From Bacteroidales bacterium 6E (lineage in GTDB: Bacteria > Bacteroidota > Bacteroidia > Bacteroidales > Prolixibacteraceae): 64,000 nucleotides of DNA. Positions 37,689 to 46,756 of the stretch are shown here, one piece after another. The notes beneath the pieces were generated by a model. That model made no database searches, had not been told where the DNA came from, and was given only the letters and a program-made list of their open reading frames with translations. Where the stretch lies: positions 140,809 to 204,808 of the forward strand of contig DF970689.1 of the NCBI GenBank assembly GCA_001270045.2, read 5' to 3'. Position 1 is the first letter of the stretch; every line of letters begins with the position of its first letter. Both the position numbers and the translations under genes were made by a program.

Positions 37689-38285
37689 ATGATGGAAATT
37701 GCAAAAAATAGGATGGTCACCCTGACATACGATTTAAGGTTAGATGACCAGAACGGAGATATGATTGAGCAGGCAACAGCTGACAGGCCGCTGCAGTTCA
37801 TCTATGGTGCCGGACAAATGTTGCCCAAGTTTGAGGCACAATTGGCCGGATTGAAGCAGGGTCAGAACTTCCAGATCAGCCTGACCAAATTCGATGCCTA
37901 CGGAGAAGTCAATGATGACGCAATTGTGGAACTTCCGCTTGAAGTATTTATGGTAGATGGTAATTTTGACAACGATCTCGTAAAGATTGGAAACACTGTC
38001 CCCATGATGACTGGAGATGGTCAGAGACTGAACGGTATTGTACTGGAGGTATCTGACGAATTTGTAAAAATGGACTTTAACCATCCACTGGCAGGAGAAG
38101 ATCTCCATTTCGACGGAGAAATCATTGAAGTCAGGGATGCTTCTGATGAAGAAATTGCAGCACTATTTTCAAACTCAGGTTGTGGATGCGGAAGCGGTGG
38201 TTGCGGTGGCGGAGAGTGCGATACTCACGACCATGACCATGAACATCATCACCACGGTGGTGGCGGATGTGGCTGTAATTGCTGA
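37689..38285 (+). CDS. slyD: FKBP-type peptidyl-prolyl isomerase, SlyD-like
   Basis: SlyD layout: an N-terminal FKBP half (MVTLTYDLRLDDQNGDMIEQATADRPLQFIYGAGQMLPKFEAQLAGLKQG), an IF chaperone insert and the closing FKBP strand (FNHPLAGEDLHFDGEIIEVRDA). The C-terminal tail (residues about 160-198) is very rich in Cys, His and Gly, resembling the nickel-binding tail of E. coli SlyD. It catalyses proline isomerisation and may store or deliver metal ions in the cytoplasm. Confidence 0.93.
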   Translation: MMEIAKNRMVTLTYDLRLDDQNGDMIEQATADRPLQFIYGAGQMLPKFEAQLAGLKQGQNFQISLTKFDAYGEVNDDAIVELPLEVFMVDGNFDNDLVKIGNTVPMMTGDGQRLNGIVLEVSDEFVKMDFNHPLAGEDLHFDGEIIEVRDASDEEIAALFSNSGCGCGSGGCGGGECDTHDHDHEHHHHGGGGCGCNC

Positions 38286-38319
38286 CAATGGTTTTATTTG
38301 TGAACAAAATAATTATCTT

Positions 38320-38355
38320 TAACCTCGTTTTAAAAACGGGGTTTTATTTTTTTTA
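38320..38355 (+). terminator. Terminator between slyD-like gene and aroC
   Basis: AACCTCGTTTT pairs with AAAACGGGGTT (one G-U pair) and is followed by a long T tract ending one base before the aroC start codon. Confidence 0.75.
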
Positions 38356-38356
38356 G

Positions 38357-39430
38357 ATGAACACTTTCGGACAAGTATTCAGGCTCACCTCTTTCGGTGA
38401 ATCTCATGGCAGGGGAATAGGCGGTATTATTGACGGCTGCCCTTCCGGGATCGAGATTGATCTGGACTTTATTCAGGCAGAACTTTCACGACGTAAGCCC
38501 GGACAGTCCAAAATTACCACGCAAAGGATGGAGCCTGATCAGGTGGAATTCCTTTCAGGAATATTTGAGGGTAGAACTCAGGGAACCCCCATAGGCTTTA
38601 TTGTGTGGAATAAAGACCAGCATTCCAATGATTACGATAATCTAAAGAACATATACAGGCCATCACATGCCGACTACACCTATATGCAGAAATACGGCAC
38701 GCGCGATCACAGGGGTGGCGGTCGTTCTTCTGCCAGGGAAACGATAGCAAGGGTAGTGGCAGGCGCAATCGCAAGGCTGGTTTTACGGAAAAAGGGTATT
38801 GACATCAAGGCTTTTGTTTCTCAAGTCGGCGAAATCGAACTCGAAAAACCTTATCAGACACTCGACCTCACTGCCATTGATTCGAATATTGTCAGATGTC
38901 CGGATCCTGAAACTGCACAAAAGATGATTTCAAGAATCGAAGAGGCAGGCAGGAACCACGACAGTGTGGGTGGTGTAATCACCGGAGTTCTTTCCGGAGT
39001 TCCAGCAGGCTGGGGTGAACCGGTTTTCAATAAACTGCATGCCGATCTGGGCTTTGCCATGCTGGGCATCAATGCCGTAAAAGGATTTGAATATGGCTCA
39101 GGTTTTTCGGGAACCCGACTTAGTGGTTCGCAACATAATGATATATTTGTAAAAGATGAAATGGGGGTGCGGACGAAAACCAACCATTCAGGAGGAATTC
39201 AGGGAGGGATTTCCAATGGGGAAGACATCTATTTCAGGGTGGCTTTCAAGCCAATCGCAACTCTCCTGAAAGAACAGCAAACCATTGATGCCGAAGGGAA
39301 TGAGGTTACTATCCATCCCAAGGGCAGACATGATCCTTGCGTTCTTCCCCGTGCCGTTCCCATAGTGGAAGCCATGGCTGCGCTGGTACTGGCCGATCAT
39401 TATTTATTACAACAATTATATACCATTTGA
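38357..39430 (+). CDS. aroC: Chorismate synthase
   Basis: Full-length AroC of 357 residues, catalysing the last shikimate-pathway step, 5-enolpyruvylshikimate-3-phosphate to chorismate, with reduced FMN. Signatures: [21 protein letters not shown] at the N-terminus, the central [16 protein letters not shown] [31 protein letters not shown], and the C-terminal KPIATL and [26 protein letters not shown]. The start codon lies right after a terminator, so some transcription must arise within or before that hairpin. The DUF134 gene follows three bases after the stop. Confidence 0.98.
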   Translation: MNTFGQVFRLTSFGESHGRGIGGIIDGCPSGIEIDLDFIQAELSRRKPGQSKITTQRMEPDQVEFLSGIFEGRTQGTPIGFIVWNKDQHSNDYDNLKNIYRPSHADYTYMQKYGTRDHRGGGRSSARETIARVVAGAIARLVLRKKGIDIKAFVSQVGEIELEKPYQTLDLTAIDSNIVRCPDPETAQKMISRIEEAGRNHDSVGGVITGVLSGVPAGWGEPVFNKLHADLGFAMLGINAVKGFEYGSGFSGTRLSGSQHNDIFVKDEMGVRTKTNHSGGIQGGISNGEDIYFRVAFKPIATLLKEQQTIDAEGNEVTIHPKGRHDPCVLPRAVPIVEAMAALVLADHYLLQQLYTI

Positions 39431-39433
39431 AAA

Positions 39434-39850
39434 ATGCCTAGAAGAAAAAGAGAACGAAGAATGCTGATGCCCCCAGTGATCAAAGGAATGTCTGTCTACG
39501 GTGTTCGTGGCCGAAAATCCAACGAAATCAATCTTCTTCTTGAGGAGTATGAAGCCATCAGGCTTCTGGACCACCAGAAAATGAATCAGGAAGAAGCAGC
39601 CGTGATCATGAACGTTTCACGTCCTACTCTGACAAGAATTTATGAGGTAGCAAGGCAAAAAGTTGCCAGCGCATTTGTTGAAGGCCGTGACATAATCATC
39701 AGGGGCGGCCACATCGTATTTGACCAGAATTGGTTTAAATGTAATAAATGCAGGGCAAATTTTAACTTCTACGAGCAGGGTGATGCCTATTGTCCTGTAT
39801 GTGAGTCAACCGATGTGACTTCCCTGAATGAATATTTCAAGAATGGTTGA
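39434..39850 (+). CDS. DUF134-family putative DNA-binding protein
   Basis: The 138-residue protein has the DUF134 N-terminus (MPRRKRERRM, with VYGVRGRKSNEINLLLEEYEAIRL), a sigma-like helix-turn-helix (QMNQEEAAVIMNVSRPTLTRIYEVARQKVA-like, residues about 53-80), and a C-terminal zinc-ribbon-like CNKC...CPVC pair. Family members are predicted transcription regulators and often lie near redox or metal genes. It is transcribed with aroC and ends at a terminator. Its target is unknown. Confidence 0.88.
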   Translation: MPRRKRERRMLMPPVIKGMSVYGVRGRKSNEINLLLEEYEAIRLLDHQKMNQEEAAVIMNVSRPTLTRIYEVARQKVASAFVEGRDIIIRGGHIVFDQNWFKCNKCRANFNFYEQGDAYCPVCESTDVTSLNEYFKNG

Positions 39851-39871
39851 TAAAAAACTGAATCTAAAATG

Positions 39872-39907
39872 AAAAGCAGAATCTGATATATGGTTCTGCT
39901 TTTTTTC
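39872..39907 (+). terminator. Terminator of the aroC-DUF134 operon
   Basis: AAAAGCAGAA pairs with TTCTGCTTTT, leaving a loop of about ten bases, and continues into a T run. Confidence 0.82.
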
Positions 39908-40018
39908 TACCTCGCATTTTTAGAACTTGTTCCGAGGTTAAATTTTAACAAGGCAATAACAGATTGAATATTCATACAGATGATTTGAAAAACTATATTT
40001 GTTTCCAAAACCAAAACT

Positions 40019-40570
40019 ATGCAACTAAGGAAGTGGCTGAGGATTCTCCATCGGGATACAGGCTATTTTATTGTAGGGGTAACAGTCATTTATGCTGTTT
40101 CGGGAATTTTCCTGAATCATAAACGCGATATCAATGCCGATTACCATGTCATTACCCGACAAGTTGAGGTTAATCTTCCAGTTGGTCCGCCTTTTCAGGA
40201 AAAGGAACTTAAACCCATTATTGAGGCTATTGACGATGACATCCAGTACAAGAGGTCTTATATGACTAGTCAGGGATATCTCAAGGCTTTTATCCATAAT
40301 GGTGAAGTGGTACTGGATCCAGAGACAGGGAAGGGCGAACTGCAAATGCTCAGGAAACGTGCCCTGATCTTTGAAATGAATAACCTGCACCGAATATCAA
40401 CCCACAAATCATGGAAATGGATCAGTGATGCATTTGCCGCAATCCTGCTGTTTGTTACTATTTCTGGGATTTTTATTCTGAAGGGCAAAAACGGTTTTAT
40501 GAAAAGGGGAATATGGTTTATCCTGGGAGGTATCGTCATACCTGTTGTATATATGGTTTTTCTGATGTAA
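40019..40570 (+). CDS. PepSY-associated transmembrane protein
   Basis: A 183-residue inner-membrane protein with an N-terminal WLRILHRDTGYFIVGVTVIYAVSGIFLNH segment typical of PepSY-associated helices, and a periplasmic PepSY-like domain of about 80 residues. Two further helices follow (SDAFAAILLFVTISGIFIL and FILGGIVIPVVYMVFLM), with basic residues between them. Relatives occur with iron or copper uptake and reductases. The next gene, 21 bases later, is a small OB-fold lipoprotein, suggesting a functional pair. A -7-like TATATTTG lies at 39994-40001. Confidence 0.85.
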   Translation: MQLRKWLRILHRDTGYFIVGVTVIYAVSGIFLNHKRDINADYHVITRQVEVNLPVGPPFQEKELKPIIEAIDDDIQYKRSYMTSQGYLKAFIHNGEVVLDPETGKGELQMLRKRALIFEMNNLHRISTHKSWKWISDAFAAILLFVTISGIFILKGKNGFMKRGIWFILGGIVIPVVYMVFLM

Positions 40571-40591
40571 CTTAAACTAAATATTCTGAAT

Positions 40592-41170
40592 ATGAGAAAT
40601 TTATTTGTATTGTTAGCAGCCAGTGTGTTGATGGTTGCTTGCGGAGCCAGGCAAAATACATCAACTACCTCCGAGGAAACCCAGGTAGTCATGTCTGTGG
40701 AAGAACTTCTTGCGAATGCACCAGAACTGGTTGATGCCGAAGTAACGGTTACCGGTACTGTTTCGCACGTTTGTCAGCACGGTGGACAACGTTGTTTCCT
40801 GATTGGAGCCTCTGATGAAACCATGATCCGGATTGAAGCAGGAGAGGAAATTGGAGCTTTCAGCCAGGAACATGTTGGTGACAATTTACAGGTAACCGGT
40901 GTATTAAGGCTTGTTCCGATTACGGAAGAGTATGTAGCCAACCTTGACAGTACCGATTCACACGACGAGCACCATGCCCTTGGATACCATGGTTCAGGTC
41001 AGGTTGTTCCCGAGGCTGAGACTGAAGCTCTCAAGAAGGAACAGACCGAAGAACTGAAATCAAAAATCGAAAATTCTGAGGAGGGTTTCGTTCCGGTCTT
41101 TTTTATCGAAGGATTGAAATATACAGTCGTCGAAGAAGCTGAAAGCACACCTGACGGAGAAGGTGCATAA
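40592..41170 (+). CDS. OB-fold lipoprotein with Cys/His loop
   Basis: The lipobox is at Cys17 (LMVACG). Residues about 40-130 read as an OB-fold of the nucleic-acid-binding-like class used by periplasmic proteins (AEVTVTGTVSHVCQHGGQRCFLIGASDETMIRIEAGEEIG). The loop between strands has Cys61, His63 and Cys68, which could bind a metal. A His-rich DSHDEHHALGYHGSG stretch follows. It lies 21 bases behind the PepSY gene and probably acts with it in the periplasm. The specific role is unknown. Confidence 0.7.
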   Translation: MRNLFVLLAASVLMVACGARQNTSTTSEETQVVMSVEELLANAPELVDAEVTVTGTVSHVCQHGGQRCFLIGASDETMIRIEAGEEIGAFSQEHVGDNLQVTGVLRLVPITEEYVANLDSTDSHDEHHALGYHGSGQVVPEAETEALKKEQTEELKSKIENSEEGFVPVFFIEGLKYTVVEEAESTPDGEGA

Positions 41171-41177
41171 GCTGTGA

Positions 41178-41621
41178 CTATTTCTTAGTCTCAGGAATAA
41201 AAACCAGGGAAACTGAATTTACACAATGCCTTGTATTTTTGGAAGTAAATCCTTCCCCTGTAAATACATGGCCCAGGTGACCCTTGCAATTAGTACAGAT
41301 GATTTCTGTCCTGCGGCCATCCTTGTCAGGCACCCTGAGAACCGCACCCTTGATTTCATCGTCAAAGGAAGGCCAACCACAGTCAGAATCAAACTTATCA
41401 GTCGATTTATACAAATGGGCACCACACTGCTTACAAGCATAGGTGCCTTTTTCTTTGTGCTTGTAATAGGTCCCGGTAAAAGGTCTTTCGGTGCCCTTAT
41501 CGATGATCACATATTTTTCAAAATCACTCAGTTTTCTGTATGACTGTGACTTATCCTGTGCCTCTGTTGTCATGCCCCAAAGTATTAAGATGATGATGGT
41601 AACCATTGTTTTCATACCCAT
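41178..41621 (-). CDS. msrB: Exported peptide-methionine (R)-S-oxide reductase
   Basis: MsrB domain with zinc-binding cysteines C63/C66 and C109/C112, recycling-type cysteine C81 in DCGWPSF, and catalytic C133 in RHCVNSVSLVF. It reduces methionine-R-sulfoxide in proteins. The first about 21 residues form a signal peptide (to TTEAQ), so the enzyme should repair oxidised proteins outside the cytoplasm. It is convergent with the OB-fold lipoprotein gene, leaving seven bases between stops. Confidence 0.95.
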   Translation of the reverse strand: MGMKTMVTIIILILWGMTTEAQDKSQSYRKLSDFEKYVIIDKGTERPFTGTYYKHKEKGTYACKQCGAHLYKSTDKFDSDCGWPSFDDEIKGAVLRVPDKDGRRTEIICTNCKGHLGHVFTGEGFTSKNTRHCVNSVSLVFIPETKK

Positions 41622-41932
41622 AATACAAGGAAAAGTATCAGTTTGTTCAGGAATGTGATTGAATTATTTTTTAAAGTGACAGGATTTTTCATCACATGGG
41701 AAAGAAAGCCATGCATTCAAATATTCTTTGTCGGTGCAGGTGAGGAAAGTCTGCTATTTTCAGCCACTTTTAATAAAAAATTGCCATCTTCGAATTGAAT
41801 TTTCAAGGATTATGATCACTGGTTTGTATCCAGGGTTGTAAGATACTTCGCCTGTGGTGAAGGACTTAGTAAATAGACATTGAAATAAAGAACTTTATGG
41901 CTAGTCATGCAATCAATATATCCGGTTTTAAA
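41622..41932. other. Intergenic region without recognised features
   Basis: About 310 AT-rich bases separate the divergent msrB and phosphoesterase genes. It must hold both promoters, but I could not fix either with confidence and see no RNA gene or repeat. Confidence 0.4.
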
Positions 41933-43111
41933 ATGACCATGAAAAAATTCTACCTGTTTCTGGTTTTTGTTCTGTCAATACTGCCGGGAACTTATGGCCA
42001 GGAAATGAAAATAACGCATGGCCCATACCTTCAGGCATTGGGCGAAAATGAGGTGACCATTGTTTGGACCACCAACAGGAAGGCTGTATCGTGGGTGGAA
42101 GTGGCTCCCTCAGGTGATGAAAGTTTTTACAGCCAGGAACATCCCAAATACTATGAGACCCGGAACGGCAACAGGGTGGCAGATACTTTGCACAGGGTCA
42201 GGATTACGGGACTCAATGCGGCTGAATCTTATCGATATCGCATATTTTCAAAAGAAATACTCACCTATGAAGGGCATCGGGTTCTGTATGGCAATATTGC
42301 ATCAACCAATGTTTACAGGCAGAAACCCTTACGATTCAGCACGGCAAATCCGGCCAGGGAGACCATAAACTTCACGGTTGTCAATGACATACACGGCAAT
42401 TTTGACACACTGCATGCCTTAACCAGGGACGTGAAGTTTGGAACTACCGATCTGGTATTCTTCAATGGCGACATGGTCTCCTCTATGGATAACGAAGCCC
42501 AGGTTCTGAAAGGCTTTATGGATAAGGCAACCGAACTTTTTGCCGGTGAGGTTCCTGCCTTTTTTGCCAGGGGAAACCACGAGGCTCGTGGAGCCTTCAG
42601 CATCAGGTTTCCGGACTATTTCCCGACTTTCAGCGGCCATCCATACTATTCCTTTCGTCAAGGCCCCGTTGCCTTTATTGTACTTGACTGTGGGGAAGAC
42701 AAGCCCGATTCTGACATAGAGTATTCGGGACTGGCCGATTTTGATGCCTATCGTACCGAACAGGCGGAATGGCTGAAAGAGGTTGTGAAGACAAAGGAAT
42801 TTCTGGATGCTCCATACAGAGTGGTGATACTTCATATGCCTCCCTATGGATCAGAATGGCATGGTTCGCGTGATTTACGGCGAAAATTTGTTCCCATCCT
42901 TAACGAGGCAGGCATTACGGTAATGCTTTGCGGACATACACATCGCTACAGCTTTATGGAGGCTAATCACGGCAAAAACCAATTCCCTATACTTATCAAT
43001 GCCAACAATACCTCACTGGAGGTTATGGTGGATCTTGGCAAAATGACCATAACCCACAAAAACACCAGTGGAAGGGAATTACACCGGCATGAATTTAAGC
43101 CTGTAAGATAG
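41933..43111 (+). CDS. Secreted metallophosphoesterase with purple-acid-phosphatase-like N-domain
   Basis: A signal peptide (ending TYGQ) is followed by a fibronectin-like PAP N-domain (residues about 25-120, GPYLQALGENEVTIVWTTNRKAVSWVEV, VRITGLNAAESYRYRIFS). A calcineurin-like phosphoesterase domain follows, with all metal-binding motifs: VVNDIHGN, FFNGDMV, ARGNHEAR, ILHMPPYGSEWHG and CGHTHRYSF. It probably hydrolyses extracellular phosphomonoesters or diesters. The ATG at 41933 is preferred, because the frame from 41897 puts twelve polar residues before the signal peptide. The GH16 gene follows 48 bases later. Confidence 0.9.
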   Translation: MTMKKFYLFLVFVLSILPGTYGQEMKITHGPYLQALGENEVTIVWTTNRKAVSWVEVAPSGDESFYSQEHPKYYETRNGNRVADTLHRVRITGLNAAESYRYRIFSKEILTYEGHRVLYGNIASTNVYRQKPLRFSTANPARETINFTVVNDIHGNFDTLHALTRDVKFGTTDLVFFNGDMVSSMDNEAQVLKGFMDKATELFAGEVPAFFARGNHEARGAFSIRFPDYFPTFSGHPYYSFRQGPVAFIVLDCGEDKPDSDIEYSGLADFDAYRTEQAEWLKEVVKTKEFLDAPYRVVILHMPPYGSEWHGSRDLRRKFVPILNEAGITVMLCGHTHRYSFMEANHGKNQFPILINANNTSLEVMVDLGKMTITHKNTSGRELHRHEFKPVR

Positions 43112-43159
43112 TTGGTTACGGGCATTCACTGAATCCAAAAATTGAAACAAAAAACTTAT

Positions 43160-43993
43160 ATGATGAAGGAGAAATTAATCACCGCCATAACATTGTTAAT
43201 ACTGGCACCAGGGCTTCTGACAGCATGCCAGTCAAAAGTCGATGAGATAGAAGATCCTAAAGAACCCAAAAATGAGGGTTGGCAGCTACTATGGCAGGAT
43301 GAATTTGACGGGTCAGGTCATCCGAATGAGTCGATATGGGATTATGAGGAAGGCTATATCAGAAATAACGAGAAGCAGTATTATGCAAAGAAGCGGCTGG
43401 AAAATGCGAGGATAGAAGACGGTCACCTTGTAATCGAAGCCCGGCGGGACAATCATGAAGGTCATGAAATCACCTCTGCCAGCCTGCATACCTACGGAAA
43501 GAAAAGCATTATATACGGAAGGGTGGAAGTAAGAGCTAAATTACCCACGGGTAAGGGAACCTGGCCAGCCATATGGATGCTGGGAAACAGTATCCGCACT
43601 GGTGGCAAATGGCCAGATTGTGGTGAAATCGACATTATGGAGAACGTCGGATATGATCCTGATGCCATCCATGCCAACATCCATACCAAAGCCTACAATC
43701 ACGTTTTAGGCACCGGGAAAGGCCGAAAGATTACGGTGGAAAAGCCCTATGAAAACTTTCATGTATATGCAGTCGAGTGGTTTAAGGATCGATTGGACTT
43801 TTACATCGATGAACGGCTATACTTTACGTATAAAAACGAAAATACAGGAAATGATACCTGGCCCTTTAACCAGCCCCATTACCTGATCATCAATCTGGCT
43901 ATCGGAGGTAGCTGGGGAGGACAACAAGGAATCGACAACAGCATATTTCCCCAAAAATACCTGATTGACTATGTTCGGGTTTATACTAAGTGA
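43160..43993 (+). CDS. Glycoside hydrolase family 16 lipoprotein (beta-glucanase/laminarinase-like)
   Basis: The chosen ATG gives a lipoprotein signal (LLTACQ). The GH16 jelly roll contains the catalytic ExDxxE segment in WPDCGEIDIMENVGY, the upstream TGKGTWPAIWMLG and the closing NLAIGGSWGGQQGID. Such enzymes cut beta-1,3 or mixed-linkage glucans, and some cut agar or carrageenan. The general motif favours laminarinase-like activity. A TTG at 43142 is less likely as the start. There is no adjacent polysaccharide utilisation locus. Confidence 0.93.
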   Translation: MMKEKLITAITLLILAPGLLTACQSKVDEIEDPKEPKNEGWQLLWQDEFDGSGHPNESIWDYEEGYIRNNEKQYYAKKRLENARIEDGHLVIEARRDNHEGHEITSASLHTYGKKSIIYGRVEVRAKLPTGKGTWPAIWMLGNSIRTGGKWPDCGEIDIMENVGYDPDAIHANIHTKAYNHVLGTGKGRKITVEKPYENFHVYAVEWFKDRLDFYIDERLYFTYKNENTGNDTWPFNQPHYLIINLAIGGSWGGQQGIDNSIFPQKYLIDYVRVYTK

Positions 43994-44115
43994 AACATGG
44001 GATTATACGTGGATTGATCCGATAATTTCGTACCAGCCTCGGGACAAAATGTGTTGGACAGGATGGAAATACCCGTAAATCCGATGATGTCGGATATATA
44101 AGTTTTCGTCCTCTT

Positions 44116-44325
44116 TTATTTTTTTTGGCGGAATTTGATGGAACCATCATGAATCATGTCATGAAGTTCAGCCAGGAGTGATTGTTCATAGTTATCAATA
44201 ACGCCATCGGCTGTAGCCGCATTGATAATCCTGTCGTAATCTTCGCGGGTAATCGTATGATCTTCAATGGCTTTATCGATAATTTCACGAAGCTTGTGCC
44301 ATTCTTCCAGTTTCTTGTGTTCCAT
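44116..44325 (-). CDS. Small acidic helical protein, unknown function
   Basis: The 69-residue protein starts at the Met encoded at 44325. The longer frame to 44391 adds a hydrophobic stretch that does not fit. It is predicted to be all-helical, with a calcium-EF-hand-like acidic segment (ITREDYDRIINAATADGVIDNYEQSLLAELHDMI). The DGVIDNYE spacing resembles a TerB or EF-hand-type loop, but the match is weak. It stands alone between two plus-strand genes. Confidence 0.65.
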   Translation of the reverse strand: MEHKKLEEWHKLREIIDKAIEDHTITREDYDRIINAATADGVIDNYEQSLLAELHDMIHDGSIKFRQKK

Positions 44326-44476
44326 ATGAATTATTAAAAGCAAAATTGATATATGCCCTGAAATTAAGGGAAAAATCCAAAAAAATGGCAAACAAGAAAC
44401 TAAAACTGTTGATCCCGCCGCAAAAAATCAAATATCTTTATCCAATGAATCAGTAATCATCTTATTTGTACCTAAA

Positions 44477-44908
44477 ATGCTTAAAGGAATATCACCAATT
44501 ATTAGTCCGGCCTTACTTGAAATACTTGCACGTATGGGACATGGCGATGAAATTGTCCTGGCTGATGCGCATTTTCCGGGTGAAACTTTCAATACGCGTG
44601 TTATCAGGGCTGATGGATTAAAAATTCCGGCATTATTGGAGGCGATACTGCAACTATTTGAACTCGACAGTTATGTGCCACATCCTGTAGCAATGATGGA
44701 TGCCGTGCCCGGCGACCAACTGGATCCCACCGTTGAACAGTCATACCTGAAGAGCATCCAATTGACCCACCCGAAAATTCAATCGGTTGAAAGAGTTGAA
44801 CGGTTCGAATTTTATGAAAGGACACGATCGGCATTCGCTGTGGTAATGACCGGAGAAACCGCTAAATATGGGAATGTTATCCTGAAAAAGGGAGTTATTA
44901 CAGGTTAG
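44477..44908 (+). CDS. fucU: RbsD/FucU-family sugar mutarotase
   Basis: A 143-residue RbsD/FucU fold protein with the active-site histidine in [38 protein letters not shown] and the conserved C-terminal [29 protein letters not shown]. FucU interconverts alpha- and beta-L-fucose, and RbsD does so for ribose. The [14 protein letters not shown] signature and length favour FucU. No fucose catabolic genes adjoin it. Confidence 0.9.
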   Translation: MLKGISPIISPALLEILARMGHGDEIVLADAHFPGETFNTRVIRADGLKIPALLEAILQLFELDSYVPHPVAMMDAVPGDQLDPTVEQSYLKSIQLTHPKIQSVERVERFEFYERTRSAFAVVMTGETAKYGNVILKKGVITG

Positions 44909-44935
44909 GATTCTTTTTAGTAATGAGCCAAGCCG

Positions 44936-46756
44936 TTAACTCTCCTTAAGTTGGTTTTTGTATTGATGAATCTTGCTCATGGCTTCAACAAAGGCCGTGA
45001 CAGGGTATAGTTCCTCGGAGTACCAAAGCGAAGCGAAGTACAATCCAATAGGGGCAGGAGTGAATTCTAGCAGGTCATGTTTGGTTTCGAACCATTGGAT
45101 GGCCCTTGCAGTTTCGGCAGCACAAGGGTATTGACTGAGGGCATTGAGAGCGAGCGCGGTTTCTTCTATAGTGCCGGGTATATGAAGATCTCCTCCCCAG
45201 CTGCCATCGTCATTCTGGACTGACAACAGGAACTTACATCCTTTTAGTATAATTTTATTCCATCTCTCCTTTATCCTTTCGTCAGGATATCCCGATTGAA
45301 CAGCCCCATTCAGGTATGAAACGACCCTGGCAGTTCCGTAAACCGGATTCTGATGCTTTGGGGTATGTTGGTTTCCGAACCATAATGGCAGGAGTTCACC
45401 CCTTGATCCTTGCCTTACTTCCAGGAAGCGGGTCGCTCTCTCAATCGATCGGTTCCAACCATTGACTTTCCAGTTTTGGCGGGAAGCAACTATTGAAGTT
45501 TGGACAAGGGCAAGCAATGCATGCCCGGTAATATCACAACAGCTCTGGTCAAATGGCAGTTTTCCCCATCCTTTGGAAAAGGTTGGTAGTCCTCCGTCTT
45601 TATTCTGCAGCCTTGCCAGCCAATCACATCCATTCGAGACTTCAGGGAGTATTTGTTCAGGTTGATCTTTGTGAAGTGCCAATAACGCCAGGATTGTGCC
45701 TGAGGTATCATCCCCGTCTGGTACCGATCCGGGAAAGCTGGTCCAACCCCAACCACCGGCAGATGTGCCATTAAAAGGATGCGTCTTTAGGCTTTGGATA
45801 GACCTCAGATGATGGGAAATTTTAGCTCTTTCGTCTGGGAACAGCGACATGTCGGAGCCAGAAGTAAGTGCTTTCACAGAGAGAGTAGTTACCCAGGTCG
45901 ACAGGTCGATGTCAATAGGCCATCCGCCGTCATGCCTTTGCGTATCCTCCAAAAATTTCAATCCCTTTGTTACGACAGGATGATTCTCATATCCCGACCG
46001 GATCAAACATAGCGAGACAAATGCGGTCAGGGGCATGGCTTCCAGATAACCGCCACTTTCAGGTTGCAACTTCTGTAGAAGCTTCATGGCACGAGCTACA
46101 GAAGCATTCCGAATCCATTTCATCAATGGGTTCTTGCGCCTTTTGTGCCTGAAAATCGCAATTCCAACGGCAATCAGGGCAGGGATGGCATAGCTGACTA
46201 CAGAAAGGTTAAGTACCCTGTAAATAGACCGGGGCATTAATGAAAGCTCAAAAGGAAGTTGTGGTATTTTTTCAAAGGCTTCATCACCGGGAATACCACA
46301 TAATGCACACATGGTCAGGATTGGTACAGAAAAAGTCAGATCGTCTTGGTAATGGTCCAGAATTCTTTGTATGACATCATCTGAATAGGCATCAATATTG
46401 CTGGATTTCAGGTAGGCATTAATCCCTTGCATCATTTTCTCGGATCTCACCTCCTCGACCCATGAACACGCGGATACTGCCGCAAAACTGAGCAAACTGG
46501 TACTAACGTTGGAAGGGCTTTCCGGACTGTCACCAAATCCCCCATCATTGTTTTGGTTTCGGTAAAGCCAGTTTAACCCCATTTTAATATGGTGCCTGTA
46601 CTTCTCAGGATCCTTAAAATTAAAAGCCGTGATGGAAACAGCCACCCCCAACGCACTGTCCGATAATCTTCCTTCCCAGATCCCATCCTCGTTTCTTTTG
46701 TTGAGAAGAATATCAATGGATTCTTTCAGTAAATCCTCGTACTTTTTCATTTTCAA
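44936..46756 (-). CDS. Class II terpene cyclase (squalene-hopene-cyclase-like)
   Basis: A 606-residue protein with the beta-gamma double-barrel architecture of squalene-hopene/oxidosqualene cyclases. QW-type repeats are visible (GLNWLYRNQNNDGGFGDSP, GLKFLEDTQRHDGGW, GCDWLARLQNKDGGL, GCKFLLSVQNDDGSWGG). The catalytic class II motif DxDDT is intact as D347-G-D-D350-T in VPDGDDTSGTILALLAL, the acid that protonates an alkene or epoxide. A short hydrophobic segment (residues about 187-203) could associate with the membrane. It overlaps the preceding gene by 4 bases and ends the operon. It is too divergent to name a product. Confidence 0.83.
   Translation of the reverse strand: MKMKKYEDLLKESIDILLNKRNEDGIWEGRLSDSALGVAVSITAFNFKDPEKYRHHIKMGLNWLYRNQNNDGGFGDSPESPSNVSTSLLSFAAVSACSWVEEVRSEKMMQGINAYLKSSNIDAYSDDVIQRILDHYQDDLTFSVPILTMCALCGIPGDEAFEKIPQLPFELSLMPRSIYRVLNLSVVSYAIPALIAVGIAIFRHKRRKNPLMKWIRNASVARAMKLLQKLQPESGGYLEAMPLTAFVSLCLIRSGYENHPVVTKGLKFLEDTQRHDGGWPIDIDLSTWVTTLSVKALTSGSDMSLFPDERAKISHHLRSIQSLKTHPFNGTSAGGWGWTSFPGSVPDGDDTSGTILALLALHKDQPEQILPEVSNGCDWLARLQNKDGGLPTFSKGWGKLPFDQSCCDITGHALLALVQTSIVASRQNWKVNGWNRSIERATRFLEVRQGSRGELLPLWFGNQHTPKHQNPVYGTARVVSYLNGAVQSGYPDERIKERWNKIILKGCKFLLSVQNDDGSWGGDLHIPGTIEETALALNALSQYPCAAETARAIQWFETKHDLLEFTPAPIGLYFASLWYSEELYPVTAFVEAMSKIHQYKNQLKES

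Noticed and set aside
44936..46756. Identification as squalene-hopene cyclase itself
   Set aside because: The DxDD motif and QW repeats fit the superfamily, but there is no squalene synthase set and the operon partners are unlike hopanoid loci. It was called only as a class II cyclase.
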